Assembly (NCBI RefSeq): GCF_011046245.1
Contig: NZ_CP049241.1
Location: 1,302,001 to 1,366,000 of the forward strand
Length of the DNA: 64,000 nucleotides
Direction: 5' to 3'
DNA from: Allorhizobium pseudoryzae
GTDB lineage: Bacteria; Pseudomonadota; Alphaproteobacteria; Rhizobiales; Rhizobiaceae
Under the pieces are notes generated by a model. The model was not told the origin of the DNA and searched no databases. It saw only the letters and a list, made by a program, of their open reading frames with translations. A program made the position numbers and the translations under genes. Below are positions 28,121 through 37,011 of this stretch, one piece after another (positions within the stretch are counted from its first letter, which is position 1; each line of letters begins with the position of its first letter).

Positions 28121-28624
28121 TCACATTTTCACGGCGGAATCCCAATGCTCGTCAGCCTTGCCATCGACGATCCGCCAGGTGTCGTACCAGGTTGTCGTGT
28201 AGGTTTTCGACGGATCCTTTGGATCCTTTTCCGTCCGAACCGTGGCGACCGTCACGAGATCACCTTCAGCCTGCACGAAAACCACCGGGCTCTTCAGTTT
28301 GTCCTGGATGGGGGTCGGCTGGCGTTTCAGCACCTTGGTGAAGAAATCGATCACACTCTGCCGACCGGAGGCGGCATTGGGATTGTGCTGAATGTAGCGT
28401 TCGGTGAGATAATCGCCGGCCTTGTCCCATTGATTGGCTTCCAGCAGGTCCCGGAAGATGCGGTAGGCGACCTGCTTGTTGGCGTTCAGCTTCGGATCCG
28501 GGCTGGTGAAAAGCGCCTCGGCATCGGGTGCTGCAGCAACGGCCTCCTGGGCCTGGGCGACCGGCGCAAAGGCAAGCATGAGCCCCAGCACCCATGGGAA
28601 GCGATGATGTTTGAATACGGACAT
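28121..28624 (-). CDS. Exported SnoaL/NTF2-like protein
   Basis: A 167-residue protein with a signal peptide (hydrophobic run ending AQA near residue 25) followed by an NTF2-like/SnoaL-like domain, seen in VAYRIFRDLLEANQWDKAGDYLTERYIQHNPN and the C-terminal WYDTWRIVDGKADEHWD. Related proteins are described as predicted SnoaL-like aldol condensation enzymes, but no activity can be assigned. The ATG at 28624 follows GAGGAA; 45 upstream codons are rejected. Confidence 0.8.
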   Translation of the reverse strand: MSVFKHHRFPWVLGLMLAFAPVAQAQEAVAAAPDAEALFTSPDPKLNANKQVAYRIFRDLLEANQWDKAGDYLTERYIQHNPNAASGRQSVIDFFTKVLKRQPTPIQDKLKSPVVFVQAEGDLVTVATVRTEKDPKDPSKTYTTTWYDTWRIVDGKADEHWDSAVKM

Positions 28625-28790
28625 GCGAAGGTTCCTCTCTCGTGGCAGACGAGCATCCGCAACCCGCGACTGATCGCCTGCCGGAAGATAAGAGCGGCGG
28701 AGCACCGGTGAAAGAAGGCACTTTTTGCGCCCCTGGTACCCTGAAGAGAACCACGGCACCCGGCCGGCTGAAGCATGGCCGGGCCACTTG

Positions 28791-30071
28791 TCAGGCCGGG
28801 CGACGCATCCGGTCCGCCATCATCCGGCCCACCACGATGACCAGGATGCCGGCGACAGCGAGGCATGCGGCGAGGAAGAACATCGGTGCAATGGTGCTTC
28901 CGGTCACGTCGCGGATCCACGGCACGACGTTCTGTGCCACGAAACCACCGAGATTGCCGACGGAATTGATCGCCGCAATGCCGGCCGCCGCACCTGCTCC
29001 TTTGAGGAAGCGGCCGGGCAGGCTCCAGAACACCGGCTGGCCGGCAAAGATGCCGGCAGCGGCAACGCAGAGAAGCGCGAACTGGAGGACCGGCGCCGCG
29101 ATCACGGCAGACAGCACCAGGCACAGCGCCCCGATAAAGGCGGGACCAACGATATAGGGTGTCTTGTTTTCCGTCCGGTCGGCCATGGTCGGCACGATCC
29201 ACAGCGCCAGCGCCACGATCAGCCACGGGATGATGTTGATGAAGCCGTTGACGGTGTTCGACACGCCAAACCCCTGCACGATGGTCGGCAGCCAGTAGCT
29301 CAGCCCATAGGCCGCCAGCGGGAAACCGACGTAGCAAAGCGACATCAGAAGAACGCGCGGATTGATCAGCGCCTTGAAGCCACTGTCGGCATGTTCGTCC
29401 ATGCCGGCATTTTCCTTTGCCAGCCGGTCGCGCAGCCATTGCTTTTCGGGTTCACTGAGGAACTTCGCCTTGTCCGGCGTGTCATCCAGATAGAAATAGG
29501 TAACGATCCCTGCGATCACGGCGGGAATGCCGGTGGCCAGAAACACCCATTCCCATCCGGCAAAACCGAGATAGCCGTCCAGATCGAGCAGCATGCCGCC
29601 GACCGGTGCGCCGATCGCATTGGCAAGCGCACTGAAGATCATGAAGAGCCCGACCATGCGGCCGCGGTAATCCTTCGGGAACCAGAGCGTCAGAAGATAA
29701 AGCACGCCCGGGAAGAAACCCGCTTCCGCCACGCCCAAGAGGAAGCGCAGGATGTAGAACATCGTCGCGCTCTGCGTATAGGCCAGCGCAATGGTGATGA
29801 TGCCCCAGGTGACCATGATGCGCGCAAACCAGATGCTTGCACCGAAGCGGTTCAGGAAGAGGTTGCTCGGCACCTCGAAGATGAAATAGCCGATGAAGAA
29901 CAAGGAGGCGCCCAGCCCATAGGCATATTCGCTGAGGCCCAAGGCATCGACCATCTGCAGCTTTGCAAAGCTGACATTTTGCCGGTCGATATAGGCGATG
30001 AGGTATAGAAAGCCGAGAAATGGCATGAGCCGCCAGGTGATCTTGGCGATAAGAGCACGTTCAGAAACCAA
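28791..30071 (-). CDS. MFS transporter, anion:cation symporter (ACS) family
   Basis: A roughly 426-residue major facilitator with 12 hydrophobic helices. The opening FLYLIAYIDRQNVSFAKLQM and the loop NRFGASIWFARIMVTWGI fit the anion:cation symporter family, which carries sugar acids such as galactonate, tartrate or phthalate. I place the start at a TTG with GGAGGAAC six bases upstream, although the frame is open to 30146. No catabolic genes are next to it, so the substrate remains open. It is divergent from an amino-acid ABC binding protein. Confidence 0.82.
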   Translation of the reverse strand: MVSERALIAKITWRLMPFLGFLYLIAYIDRQNVSFAKLQMVDALGLSEYAYGLGASLFFIGYFIFEVPSNLFLNRFGASIWFARIMVTWGIITIALAYTQSATMFYILRFLLGVAEAGFFPGVLYLLTLWFPKDYRGRMVGLFMIFSALANAIGAPVGGMLLDLDGYLGFAGWEWVFLATGIPAVIAGIVTYFYLDDTPDKAKFLSEPEKQWLRDRLAKENAGMDEHADSGFKALINPRVLLMSLCYVGFPLAAYGLSYWLPTIVQGFGVSNTVNGFINIIPWLIVALALWIVPTMADRTENKTPYIVGPAFIGALCLVLSAVIAAPVLQFALLCVAAAGIFAGQPVFWSLPGRFLKGAGAAAGIAAINSVGNLGGFVAQNVVPWIRDVTGSTIAPMFFLAACLAVAGILVIVVGRMMADRMRRPA

Positions 30072-30249
30072 GACGGTTCCTCCAGAAATGATGTCAGGGT
30101 CCCCACCCGCTCCCGATCCAATTAGGGGCCGCCTCTTCAACGGCAAGAGCAGAGACCGGCCTGCCGAACGGGGTGCGCGAATAGCGAGGACCTTGCCAAG
30201 ATCTGCTTTTCCATGACAATCGGCAGCGCCACACAGTCAGGAGACATTC

Positions 30250-31053
30250 ATGATCGCCCGCCGTTCGCTGCTTGCCGGCCTGTCCGCTCTGTTTTGCCTG
30301 CCCGCTGCCCTTCACGCGGCAGGTGCCGATCTGCCTGACCTGAAGGGACGCCAGATCACCGTCGTGACGGAAAACGCCTACCCGCCTCTGCAATTCGTCG
30401 ATCCGAAAAGCGGCAAGCAAATCGGCTGGGAATATGATGCGATGGAGGCGATCGCCAAGCGGCTGAATGCCACGATCAACTACCAGAACACCTCCTGGGA
30501 TGCGATGATCCAGGCGGTTTCCGACGGCCAGTACGACATTGGCATGACCGGCATCACCATCAAGGAAGAGCGCAAGGAGAAAGTCGCTTTCTCCAACCCC
30601 TACATGCGCTCGCAGCAGTTCATGCTGGTGCGCGGCGACGAGACGCGTTTTTCCGATGCCAAGAGCTTTGCAGCATCCAAGGATGCGCTGATCGGTGCGC
30701 AACCGGGCACGACACCCTTTTATACAGCCGTCTACGAGGTGCTGGATGGCAACGAGCAGAACCCGCGCATCAAACTGTTCGAAACCTTCGGCGCCACCGT
30801 GCAGGCGCTGAAGACGGGCGACGTCGATATGGTGCTGACCGATGGCACCGCCGGCAAGGGGTACGTGGACGCGTCCAACGGCGGGCTGAAGTTGGTGGGC
30901 GACCCGCTGGGCTCGGAAGATTTCGGTTTTATCTTCAAGAAGGGCTCGAATCTGGTCGCTCCGGTCAATGCGGCGATTGCAGTGCTGAAGGCGGACGGCA
31001 CCTTCGAAGCGCTGAACAAAAAGTGGTTCCTCGATTACAAGATGGGGCAATGA
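30250..31053 (+). CDS. ABC transporter substrate-binding protein, family 3 (amino acid type)
   Basis: A 267-residue periplasmic binding protein with a signal peptide (MIARRSLLAGLSALF to about residue 24) and the family 3 fold: VVTENAYPPLQFVD, EYDAMEAIAKRL and the MTGITIKEERKEKVAFSNPY segment that binds the alpha-amino and carboxyl groups. It probably supplies a polar amino acid or opine-like ligand to the permease gene six bases downstream. No ATPase gene is adjacent, so a shared or distant ATPase is needed. Confidence 0.9.
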   Translation: MIARRSLLAGLSALFCLPAALHAAGADLPDLKGRQITVVTENAYPPLQFVDPKSGKQIGWEYDAMEAIAKRLNATINYQNTSWDAMIQAVSDGQYDIGMTGITIKEERKEKVAFSNPYMRSQQFMLVRGDETRFSDAKSFAASKDALIGAQPGTTPFYTAVYEVLDGNEQNPRIKLFETFGATVQALKTGDVDMVLTDGTAGKGYVDASNGGLKLVGDPLGSEDFGFIFKKGSNLVAPVNAAIAVLKADGTFEALNKKWFLDYKMGQ

Positions 31054-31059
31054 CCGGCG

Positions 31060-31875
31060 ATGGCCCCCGCATCACGCGGTGAGCGCAAGGCGGATTTCCC
31101 CTGGTGGGCCGTGGCCTTCGGGGTGATGATGGCAGCAATTGCCGTCATCATCGCCGTCAACGATCTCTACGGCCAGGTTTTCCTCGTCGTGTCGAAGGGC
31201 ATCGGCATCACCATTGGCGTGGCGCTGTCGGCCTTCGTGCTTGCAACACTGCTGGGGCTTGCCATTGCGCTCGCGGGCCTCTCCGGCAGCCTGTGGCTGC
31301 GCCAGATGGCCCGCTTCTATGTCGAAACCATCCGCGGCATCCCGATCCTGGTTCTGTTGTTCTACGTCGCCTTCGTCGGCGCGCCGGCGCTTGTCGCCGG
31401 ATATAATCTCGCCGCCGCATCGCTGATCGAGATGGGCCTGTTGCCAAGCCTGCTGGTGCGGGATTTCTCGCTGATGGGACGGGCGATCATCGCGCTGACG
31501 ATCGGCTACAGCGCCTTCATCGCCGAAATCTTCCGCGCCGGCTTCCAGTCGGTCGATGAGGGACAAATCGATGCCGCGAAGGCGCTCGGCCTTTCCCGCT
31601 TCCAGCGGTTCCGGCTCGTCGTCTTCCCGCAGGCGCTGACGGTGATCTTCCCGCCGCTTTCCAACGATTTCGTCTCGATGGTGAAGGACAGTTCGCTCGT
31701 CTCGGTGCTGGGCGTGTCGGATATCACCCAGATGGCCAAGGTCTATGCCTCCGGTTCCTTCCGGTTTTTCGAGACCTATTCCATCCTCGCCTATGTCTAC
31801 CTGATCCTGACGATCGGGCTCTCGATGATCCTGAGACGCGTGGAACAGCGCCTCAGGACGGCCACCGGGCGATAG
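31060..31875 (+). CDS. Amino acid ABC transporter permease
   Basis: A 271-residue inner-membrane permease of the His/Glu/Gln type. About five helices follow an N-terminal hydrophobic segment, and the EAA loop FQSVDEGQIDAAKALGLSRFQRFRLVVFPQ is clear near residues 165-195, the contact site for an ABC ATPase. It follows the binding protein closely, and it ends only three bases from the convergent ppk2 stop. One permease type is present, so the complex could be a homodimer. Confidence 0.92.
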   Translation: MAPASRGERKADFPWWAVAFGVMMAAIAVIIAVNDLYGQVFLVVSKGIGITIGVALSAFVLATLLGLAIALAGLSGSLWLRQMARFYVETIRGIPILVLLFYVAFVGAPALVAGYNLAAASLIEMGLLPSLLVRDFSLMGRAIIALTIGYSAFIAEIFRAGFQSVDEGQIDAAKALGLSRFQRFRLVVFPQALTVIFPPLSNDFVSMVKDSSLVSVLGVSDITQMAKVYASGSFRFFETYSILAYVYLILTIGLSMILRRVEQRLRTATGR

Positions 31876-31878
31876 GCG

Positions 31879-32784
31879 TCAGTATTTTTCCGGCACATAC
31901 ATTTCGGGCGGCACCGGGTGGCGGATGTAATCGGCGTTGCGGACGCGGGCGGGCAGTTCGATCGGCTCCTTCGGCACATGCTCGTACGGGATCTGCGTCA
32001 GAAGATGGGCGATCATGTTGAGCCGCGCCCGTTTCTTGTCCACCGCCTGCACCACCCACCACGGCGCTTCGGGGATGTGGGTGCGCTCCAGCATCTCCTC
32101 CTTGGCACGGGTATAATCCTCCCAGTGGACCCGGCTTTCGAGGTCCATCGGCGAGAGCTTCCACTGCTTCAGCGGATCATTGATGCGCATGCGGAAGCGG
32201 AATTCCTGCTCCTCGTCGGTGATCGAGAACCAATATTTGAGGAGAATGATGCCGGAGCGCACCAGCATGCGCTCAAATTCCGGCACGTCGCGGAAGAATT
32301 CCTCCACTTGGGCCGGCGTACAGAAGCCCATGACGCGTTCGACGCCGGCGCGATTGTACCAGGAGCGGTCGAACAGCACCATTTCGCCGGCCGACGGCAG
32401 GTGCGGAACGTACCGCTGGAAATACCACTGGCTCTGTTCGCGCTCGGTCGGCGCCGGCAGCGCCACGACGCGGGCAACACGCGGGTTGAGCCGTTGGGTA
32501 ACCCGCTTGATGGCGCCGCCCTTGCCGGCGGAATCGCGGCCTTCGAACAGCACGACCACCTTCAGCTTCTTGTACTGCACCCAGTCCTGCAGCCGGACCA
32601 GTTCATGCTGCAGACGGAAGAGCTCGCGGAAATAGGTCTTGCGCTCGAAGCTCGGCTCAGACAGGCCCTGATCGACAAGATTGTCCAGCCGCTCTTCTTC
32701 CAGTTGCAGCTCCAGTTCCTCATCGAAACTGTCGATGATCTCTTCCTTCAGCCGATCGACCTCGTCATGCATTGGTGGGGCCAT
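31879..32784 (-). CDS. ppk2: Polyphosphate kinase 2 (PPK2 family)
   Basis: A 301-residue PPK2 enzyme using polyphosphate to phosphorylate nucleotides. The P-loop EGRDSAGKGG is at about 81-90 and the Walker B/lid segment LFDRSWYNRAGVERVMGFC lies further on; the single-domain length fits class I, which makes NTPs from NDPs or polyP in reverse. The ATG with upstream GAGGAGA was chosen; 46 upstream codons are rejected. In rhizobia such enzymes link phosphate storage to energy status. Confidence 0.92.
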   Translation of the reverse strand: MAPPMHDEVDRLKEEIIDSFDEELELQLEEERLDNLVDQGLSEPSFERKTYFRELFRLQHELVRLQDWVQYKKLKVVVLFEGRDSAGKGGAIKRVTQRLNPRVARVVALPAPTEREQSQWYFQRYVPHLPSAGEMVLFDRSWYNRAGVERVMGFCTPAQVEEFFRDVPEFERMLVRSGIILLKYWFSITDEEQEFRFRMRINDPLKQWKLSPMDLESRVHWEDYTRAKEEMLERTHIPEAPWWVVQAVDKKRARLNMIAHLLTQIPYEHVPKEPIELPARVRNADYIRHPVPPEMYVPEKY

Positions 32785-32892
32785 GAAACGTCTCCTCAAG
32801 TCTTTTCGACGATGAAGCACGACTTGGCGAAATCCGTGTGACAGTGAGACGACACGAAGCCGCCGACACGACGGACGCGCCTCGTCGAGCGA

Positions 32893-32921
32893 TTGCCGCC
32901 CGGACAAAAAACTGCTAGACA
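32893..32921 (+). promoter_or_regulatory. Candidate promoter for leuC leader ORF
   Basis: TTGCCG (32893-32898), a 17-base spacer and TAGACA (32916-32921) make a good vegetative promoter. The expected transcription start falls on or within a base of the ATG at 32929, implying a leaderless message. Confidence 0.55.
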
Positions 32922-32928
32922 TCGCCTC

Positions 32929-33051
32929 ATGGGATCAAAATTCGGATGCCTTGCGAACCATTACATCGTGCTGCAGGACCACAAGCGTCTGCCGGCACGG
33001 TTTTTCGCGCGCATTTCCGGTGCTCTGAACAGCCGACTTCGTCACGCCTGA
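32929..33051 (+). CDS. Possible leaderless 40-residue ORF upstream of leuC
   Basis: A 40-codon open frame, basic and moderately hydrophobic (opens [19 protein letters not shown], ends NSRLRHA), lies in the 340-base divergent gap between ppk2 and leuC. Its ATG has no ribosome-binding site but sits at the predicted transcription start. It ends 74 bases before leuC; a CGGCAG/CTGCCG hairpin (33065-33082) lies between. Leucine codons are scattered rather than clustered, so it is not a classical leu attenuator peptide. I do not recognise a family. It could be a small protein, a leader peptide, or chance. Confidence 0.4.
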   Translation: MGSKFGCLANHYIVLQDHKRLPARFFARISGALNSRLRHA

Positions 33052-33124
33052 ACGTGCCGTCGTGCGGCAGCCGATGCTGCCGAATTCATATCCCACAGTT
33101 TCCAAAATCAGATGGATGGCAGCC

Positions 33125-34534
33125 ATGAGCGCACCGCGTACTCTCTACGACAAGATCTGGGACGACCACGTCGTTTCGACCGACGAAACCGGCACCTGTC
33201 TTCTCTACATCGATCGTCACCTCGTGCATGAGGTGACGAGCCCGCAGGCCTTCGAAGGCCTGCGCATGGCCGGCCGCCAGGTACGTGCGCCGCAGAAGAC
33301 GCTCGCCGTGGTCGATCACAACGTGCCGACCACGCCGGACCGTCACATCGGCATCAAGAACGAGGAAAGCCGCATCCAGGTCGAAGCGCTCGCCCAGAAT
33401 GCCAAGGATTTCGGCGTCGAGTATTACTCGGAGAAGGACAAGCGCCAGGGCATCGTCCACATCGTCGGGCCGGAACAGGGGTTTACCCTACCGGGCATGA
33501 CGATCGTCTGCGGTGACAGCCACACCTCGACGCACGGCGCCTTCGGTGCGCTGGCGCACGGCATCGGCACGTCCGAGGTCGAGCATGTTCTCGCCACCCA
33601 GACGCTGGTGCAGAAGAAGGCCAAGAACATGCTGGTGCGCGTCGACGGCCAGTTGCCGCCGGGCGTCACCGCCAAGGACATCATCCTGGCCATCATCGGC
33701 GAAATCGGCACCGCCGGCGGCACCGGCCATGTCATCGAGTTTGCCGGCGAAGCGATCCGCTCGCTCTCCATGGAAGGCCGCATGACCGTCTGCAACATGA
33801 CGATCGAAGGCGGCGCCCGCGCCGGCCTGATCGCGCCGGATGAAACCACTTTCGAATACATCAAGGACAAGCCGCGCGCCCCGAAGGGCAAGGCCTGGGA
33901 CATGGCGCTCGACTACTGGAAGACGCTGCAATCGGATGAAGGCGCGCATTATGACCGCGTCGTCGTGCTGAACGCCGCCGACCTGCCGCCGATCGTCTCC
34001 TGGGGATCTTCGCCGGAAGACGTGATTTCGGTTCAGGGCGTGGTGCCGAACCCGGATGACATCCAGGACGAAACGAAGCGTACCTCCAAGTGGCGTGCGC
34101 TGGACTATATGGGCCTGAAGCCGGGCACCAAGATCACCGATATCGCGGTTGACCGCGTCTTCATCGGTTCCTGCACCAATGGCCGCATCGAGGACCTGCG
34201 TGCCGCCGCCAAGGTGGTCGAGGGTCGCAAGGTGGCCCCGACCGTTTCGGCCATGATCGTGCCGGGCTCCGGCATCGTCAAGGAACAGGCAGAAGCCGAA
34301 GGTCTCGACGCGATCTTCAAGGATGCCGGTTTCGAATGGCGTGAACCGGGCTGCTCCATGTGCCTGGCCATGAACGACGACCGCCTGAAGCCGGGCGAGC
34401 GTTGCGCCTCCACCTCCAACCGCAACTTCGAAGGCCGCCAGGGCTACAAGGGCCGCACGCACCTTGTTTCGCCCGCCATGGCCGCGGCAGCCGCCATTGC
34501 CGGCCACTTCGTCGATATCCGCGAGTGGAAGTAA
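33125..34534 (+). CDS. leuC: 3-isopropylmalate dehydratase large subunit
   Basis: A 469-residue Fe-S enzyme that with LeuD isomerises 2-isopropylmalate in leucine synthesis. The cluster cysteines are in [14 protein letters not shown] and GCSMCLAMN, and the early [14 protein letters not shown] motif is diagnostic. I chose the ATG giving [13 protein letters not shown], where homologues begin; other in-frame ATGs lie 3 and further codons upstream. leuD and leuB are not adjacent, as usual in Rhizobiaceae. A terminator follows. Confidence 0.97.
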   Translation: MSAPRTLYDKIWDDHVVSTDETGTCLLYIDRHLVHEVTSPQAFEGLRMAGRQVRAPQKTLAVVDHNVPTTPDRHIGIKNEESRIQVEALAQNAKDFGVEYYSEKDKRQGIVHIVGPEQGFTLPGMTIVCGDSHTSTHGAFGALAHGIGTSEVEHVLATQTLVQKKAKNMLVRVDGQLPPGVTAKDIILAIIGEIGTAGGTGHVIEFAGEAIRSLSMEGRMTVCNMTIEGGARAGLIAPDETTFEYIKDKPRAPKGKAWDMALDYWKTLQSDEGAHYDRVVVLNAADLPPIVSWGSSPEDVISVQGVVPNPDDIQDETKRTSKWRALDYMGLKPGTKITDIAVDRVFIGSCTNGRIEDLRAAAKVVEGRKVAPTVSAMIVPGSGIVKEQAEAEGLDAIFKDAGFEWREPGCSMCLAMNDDRLKPGERCASTSNRNFEGRQGYKGRTHLVSPAMAAAAAIAGHFVDIREWK

Positions 34535-34567
34535 CCGCTTCGGTTGTTTCGCCATCGCATTCCAGAG

Positions 34568-34596
34568 CGCCGGGTCCAAAAGGGCCCGGCGTTTTT
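34568..34596 (+). terminator. Rho-independent terminator of leuC
   Basis: CGCCGGG (34568-34574) pairs with CCCGGCG (34585-34591), followed by five T residues, 34 bases past the leuC stop. Confidence 0.9.
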
Positions 34597-34647
34597 CGTG
34601 GCCGCCCATTCCGGTGAAAGCGGCAGTGTCAAAGGCTCAGATCTGAC

Positions 34648-34687
34648 TGTCACACAATTGACATGACGGACCGGCGCTTCCTACTGT
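34648..34687 (+). promoter_or_regulatory. Promoter with overlapping palindrome before DMT transporter
   Basis: TTGACA (34658-34663) and TACTGT (34682-34687) with an 18-base spacer form a plausible vegetative promoter. The palindrome TGTCA-N6-TGACA (34648-34663) overlaps the -35 element, a typical repressor operator position. The regulator is not identifiable here. Confidence 0.45.
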
Positions 34688-34752
34688 GCAGGCGAAACAA
34701 TGGTTCCCGCCATGCCCGCCCCTTGCCCCTCTACCACCTTTGAGAAACGCCC

Positions 34753-35583
34753 GTGACGCCGACCGTGATTGCCCTTGCCCTGACGGCTGCGATCATGCAC
34801 GCCAGTTGGAACGCCTTCCTGCGCTCCGGCGCAGACCGGTTGTGGTCGATCACCGTGATGGGCATCACCGGCATCGTCGCCGCTCTCCCCGTGATGCTGT
34901 GGTACCCGCTGCCAAGCCTTACCGGTTTTGCCTTCATCCTCGGCTCGTCGCTGCTGCAGGTGGCCTACAGTATCTTCCTCGTTTTTGCCTACCGGCTGGG
35001 GGATCTCGGCCAAGTCTATCCGATCGTGCGCGGCTCGGTGCCGCTTCTCGTCTCGCTCGGCGGCTTCCTGATTTCCGGGCAGGTACTCGGAACGAGCCAG
35101 ATCGCCGGCGTCGTGCTGGTCGCGATCGGCATCATGAGCCTGTCGCTTGGCCAGAACCGGGCACCGACCTCCTCCATTCTCTGGGCCCTGCTGACCGGCC
35201 TCATCATCGCGACCTATGCGACGGTCGATTCGAACGGGGTGAAAAGCCTCTCCGACCCCAAAGCCTACGCCGCCTGGGTTCTCTTCACCTATGGTACGCT
35301 GCTGATCCTCGCCTACACCCTGATGCGCGGCCGGTTGAGGATCGATCTCAAGGATCGCGAAGCCCACAAGGCGCTGCTTGCCGGCATCTTCGTGCTGATC
35401 GCCTATGGCGTCGTCATCATCGCCTATTCGCTCGGACCGGCAGGCCCGATCACCGCCATCCGCGAGACGAGCGTCGTCTTTGCGATGCTGATCGGTAGCG
35501 TGTTTCTTGGCGAGAAACTGACCCCGAAACGCATTCTGGCCGGCTTGATCGTCGCGGCTGGCGCGATCGCGATCGGCCGCTGA
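34753..35583 (+). CDS. EamA/DMT family transporter
   Basis: A 276-residue drug/metabolite transporter with ten hydrophobic helices arranged as two EamA repeats; the first opens at MTPTVIALALTAAIMHASWNAFLR and the second around GLIIATYATVDSNG. Members export amino acids, nucleobases or other small molecules; the substrate is not evident. It starts with GTG. It ends four bases from the convergent L,D-transpeptidase gene. Confidence 0.88.
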   Translation: MTPTVIALALTAAIMHASWNAFLRSGADRLWSITVMGITGIVAALPVMLWYPLPSLTGFAFILGSSLLQVAYSIFLVFAYRLGDLGQVYPIVRGSVPLLVSLGGFLISGQVLGTSQIAGVVLVAIGIMSLSLGQNRAPTSSILWALLTGLIIATYATVDSNGVKSLSDPKAYAAWVLFTYGTLLILAYTLMRGRLRIDLKDREAHKALLAGIFVLIAYGVVIIAYSLGPAGPITAIRETSVVFAMLIGSVFLGEKLTPKRILAGLIVAAGAIAIGR

Positions 35584-35586
35584 GGA

Positions 35587-36129
35587 TCAGAGAACCCGAA
35601 CCCGCGTCCCCTTTCGGATATGCGGCAGAAGCCGCAGCATGTCTCGGAGACGAAGCGCGATGCAGCCGGCGGTCGGCTGGTAACCCGGCTTGATCAGATG
35701 AAAGAAGATCGCCGAGCCGCGATGCCGCTTGCGGCTCGTCACGTTCCAGTCCAGCACGAGGCAGATGTCATAAAGCCCGTCCGCACGGCACATCTCCTCG
35801 TGGCTCGGTTTGAACGGTGCCCGCACCAGCCGGTTATAGGCGGCATGTTTCGGCTCATCGCACCAGAGCATGGTCTTTTCCGTCCGGCGAAGGGCAAGCG
35901 GGCTTCTGACCGATTTCAGCCGGTCGCCGCGCACGAAACCGGAGAGAACCGGCATCGTGGCAATAGGGGTCGCGCCATCGCCCTCGCGCTTGAAGGCGGT
36001 GCGCCCGCTCCGCCCGATCGCGGCGGGAAGCGTCAGCGGCCCTAAGATCACGAAGGCGCGAGAGGAATGTGATGGTGCGGCGCGCACCGTGATCGTCTTT
36101 CCCTTGCGCAATGGCCTTGTTCCACCCAT
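35587..36129 (-). CDS. L,D-transpeptidase (YkuD) family protein
   Basis: A roughly 180-residue compact YkuD-type protein. The catalytic His-Cys block appears as FFHLIKPGYQPTAGCIALRLRDM, with the cysteine in the G-C-I-A-L context, so it could form 3-3 crosslinks in peptidoglycan, a major crosslink in Rhizobiales polar growth. No signal peptide is obvious, which is odd for a periplasmic enzyme; a GTG three codons upstream (36138) is an alternative start. It is divergent from a CenR/OtpR-like envelope regulator, which suggests regulation by it. Confidence 0.82.
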   Translation of the reverse strand: MGGTRPLRKGKTITVRAAPSHSSRAFVILGPLTLPAAIGRSGRTAFKREGDGATPIATMPVLSGFVRGDRLKSVRSPLALRRTEKTMLWCDEPKHAAYNRLVRAPFKPSHEEMCRADGLYDICLVLDWNVTSRKRHRGSAIFFHLIKPGYQPTAGCIALRLRDMLRLLPHIRKGTRVRVL

Positions 36130-36243
36130 TTCTCTCACACGGTTTTGCTCTGGACGCGATTTTATTTGAATTCATAGCACAATCGGACTTAGATCGAAGT
36201 GAGGCACCGCGAAAGCGGGCCAAGGAGAAAGGCGAAAAACGGC

Positions 36244-36927
36244 ATGGCAGCGCGCACCGTACTGCTGGTGGATGACGATGATGATCTCCGCGAAACGCTG
36301 ATGGAACAGCTTTCTCTGTATGAGGAATTCAGCCTGGTGCAGGAGCCGAACGCCACCAAGGCGATGGCGACCGCGAAATCCCGCCAGGTGGACCTGTTGA
36401 TCATGGATGTCGGCCTGCCGGACATGGATGGCCGCGAGGCCGTGAAACTGCTGCGCAAGGGCGGGTTCAAGGCGCCGATCATCATGCTGACCGGCCATGA
36501 CACGGATTCAGACACGATCCTTGGTCTTGAAGCCGGCGCGAACGATTATGTCACCAAGCCGTTCCGGTTTGCGGTGCTGCTCGCCCGCATGCGCGCACAG
36601 CTGCGCCAATACGAGCAGAGCGAAGACGCGACCTTCACCGTCGGCCCCTATCTCTTCAAGCCGAGCCAGAAACTTCTGACGACCGATGACGGCAAGAAGA
36701 TCCGCCTGACGGAAAAGGAAGCGGCGATCATCCGCTACCTCTACCGCGCCGGCCAGAAGGTGGTGACCCGCGACGTGCTGCTGGAAGAGGTCTGGGGTTA
36801 CAATTCGGGTGTGACGACGCACACGCTGGAAACGCATGTCTACCGCCTGCGCCAGAAGATCGAGCGGGACCCCTCGAACGCCGAGATTCTTGTCACCGAA
36901 AACGGCGGCTACAAGATCGTTCCCTGA
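36244..36927 (+). CDS. OmpR-family response regulator (CenR/OtpR-like)
   Basis: A 227-residue response regulator: receiver domain with acidic pocket DDDDD at 10-14, phosphorylation site Asp55 in LLIMDVGLPD and Lys105 in VTKPF; then an OmpR winged helix with THTLETHVYRLRQKIE. The sequence and neighbouring cyclic-nucleotide-binding gene recall Brucella OtpR and the alphaproteobacterial envelope regulator CenR; that identification rests on memory of synteny. No histidine kinase is adjacent. An ATG after GGCAAAAACGGC was used rather than a frame opening 15 codons upstream. Confidence 0.9.
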   Translation: MAARTVLLVDDDDDLRETLMEQLSLYEEFSLVQEPNATKAMATAKSRQVDLLIMDVGLPDMDGREAVKLLRKGGFKAPIIMLTGHDTDSDTILGLEAGANDYVTKPFRFAVLLARMRAQLRQYEQSEDATFTVGPYLFKPSQKLLTTDDGKKIRLTEKEAAIIRYLYRAGQKVVTRDVLLEEVWGYNSGVTTHTLETHVYRLRQKIERDPSNAEILVTENGGYKIVP

Positions 36928-37011
36928 TCGCGTTCTTTGACTTAATGACCGGGCTGCCGGTTTTTCGGCATCCCATCCGGCCCCCGAGCGGGCTTCTCAA
37001 AAGGACCCCGC

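Noticed and set aside
32946-33128. 60-codon frame overlapping the leuC leader ORF
   Set aside because: No promoter-distance or ribosome-binding support, cysteine-rich chance frame, and runs into the leuC start.
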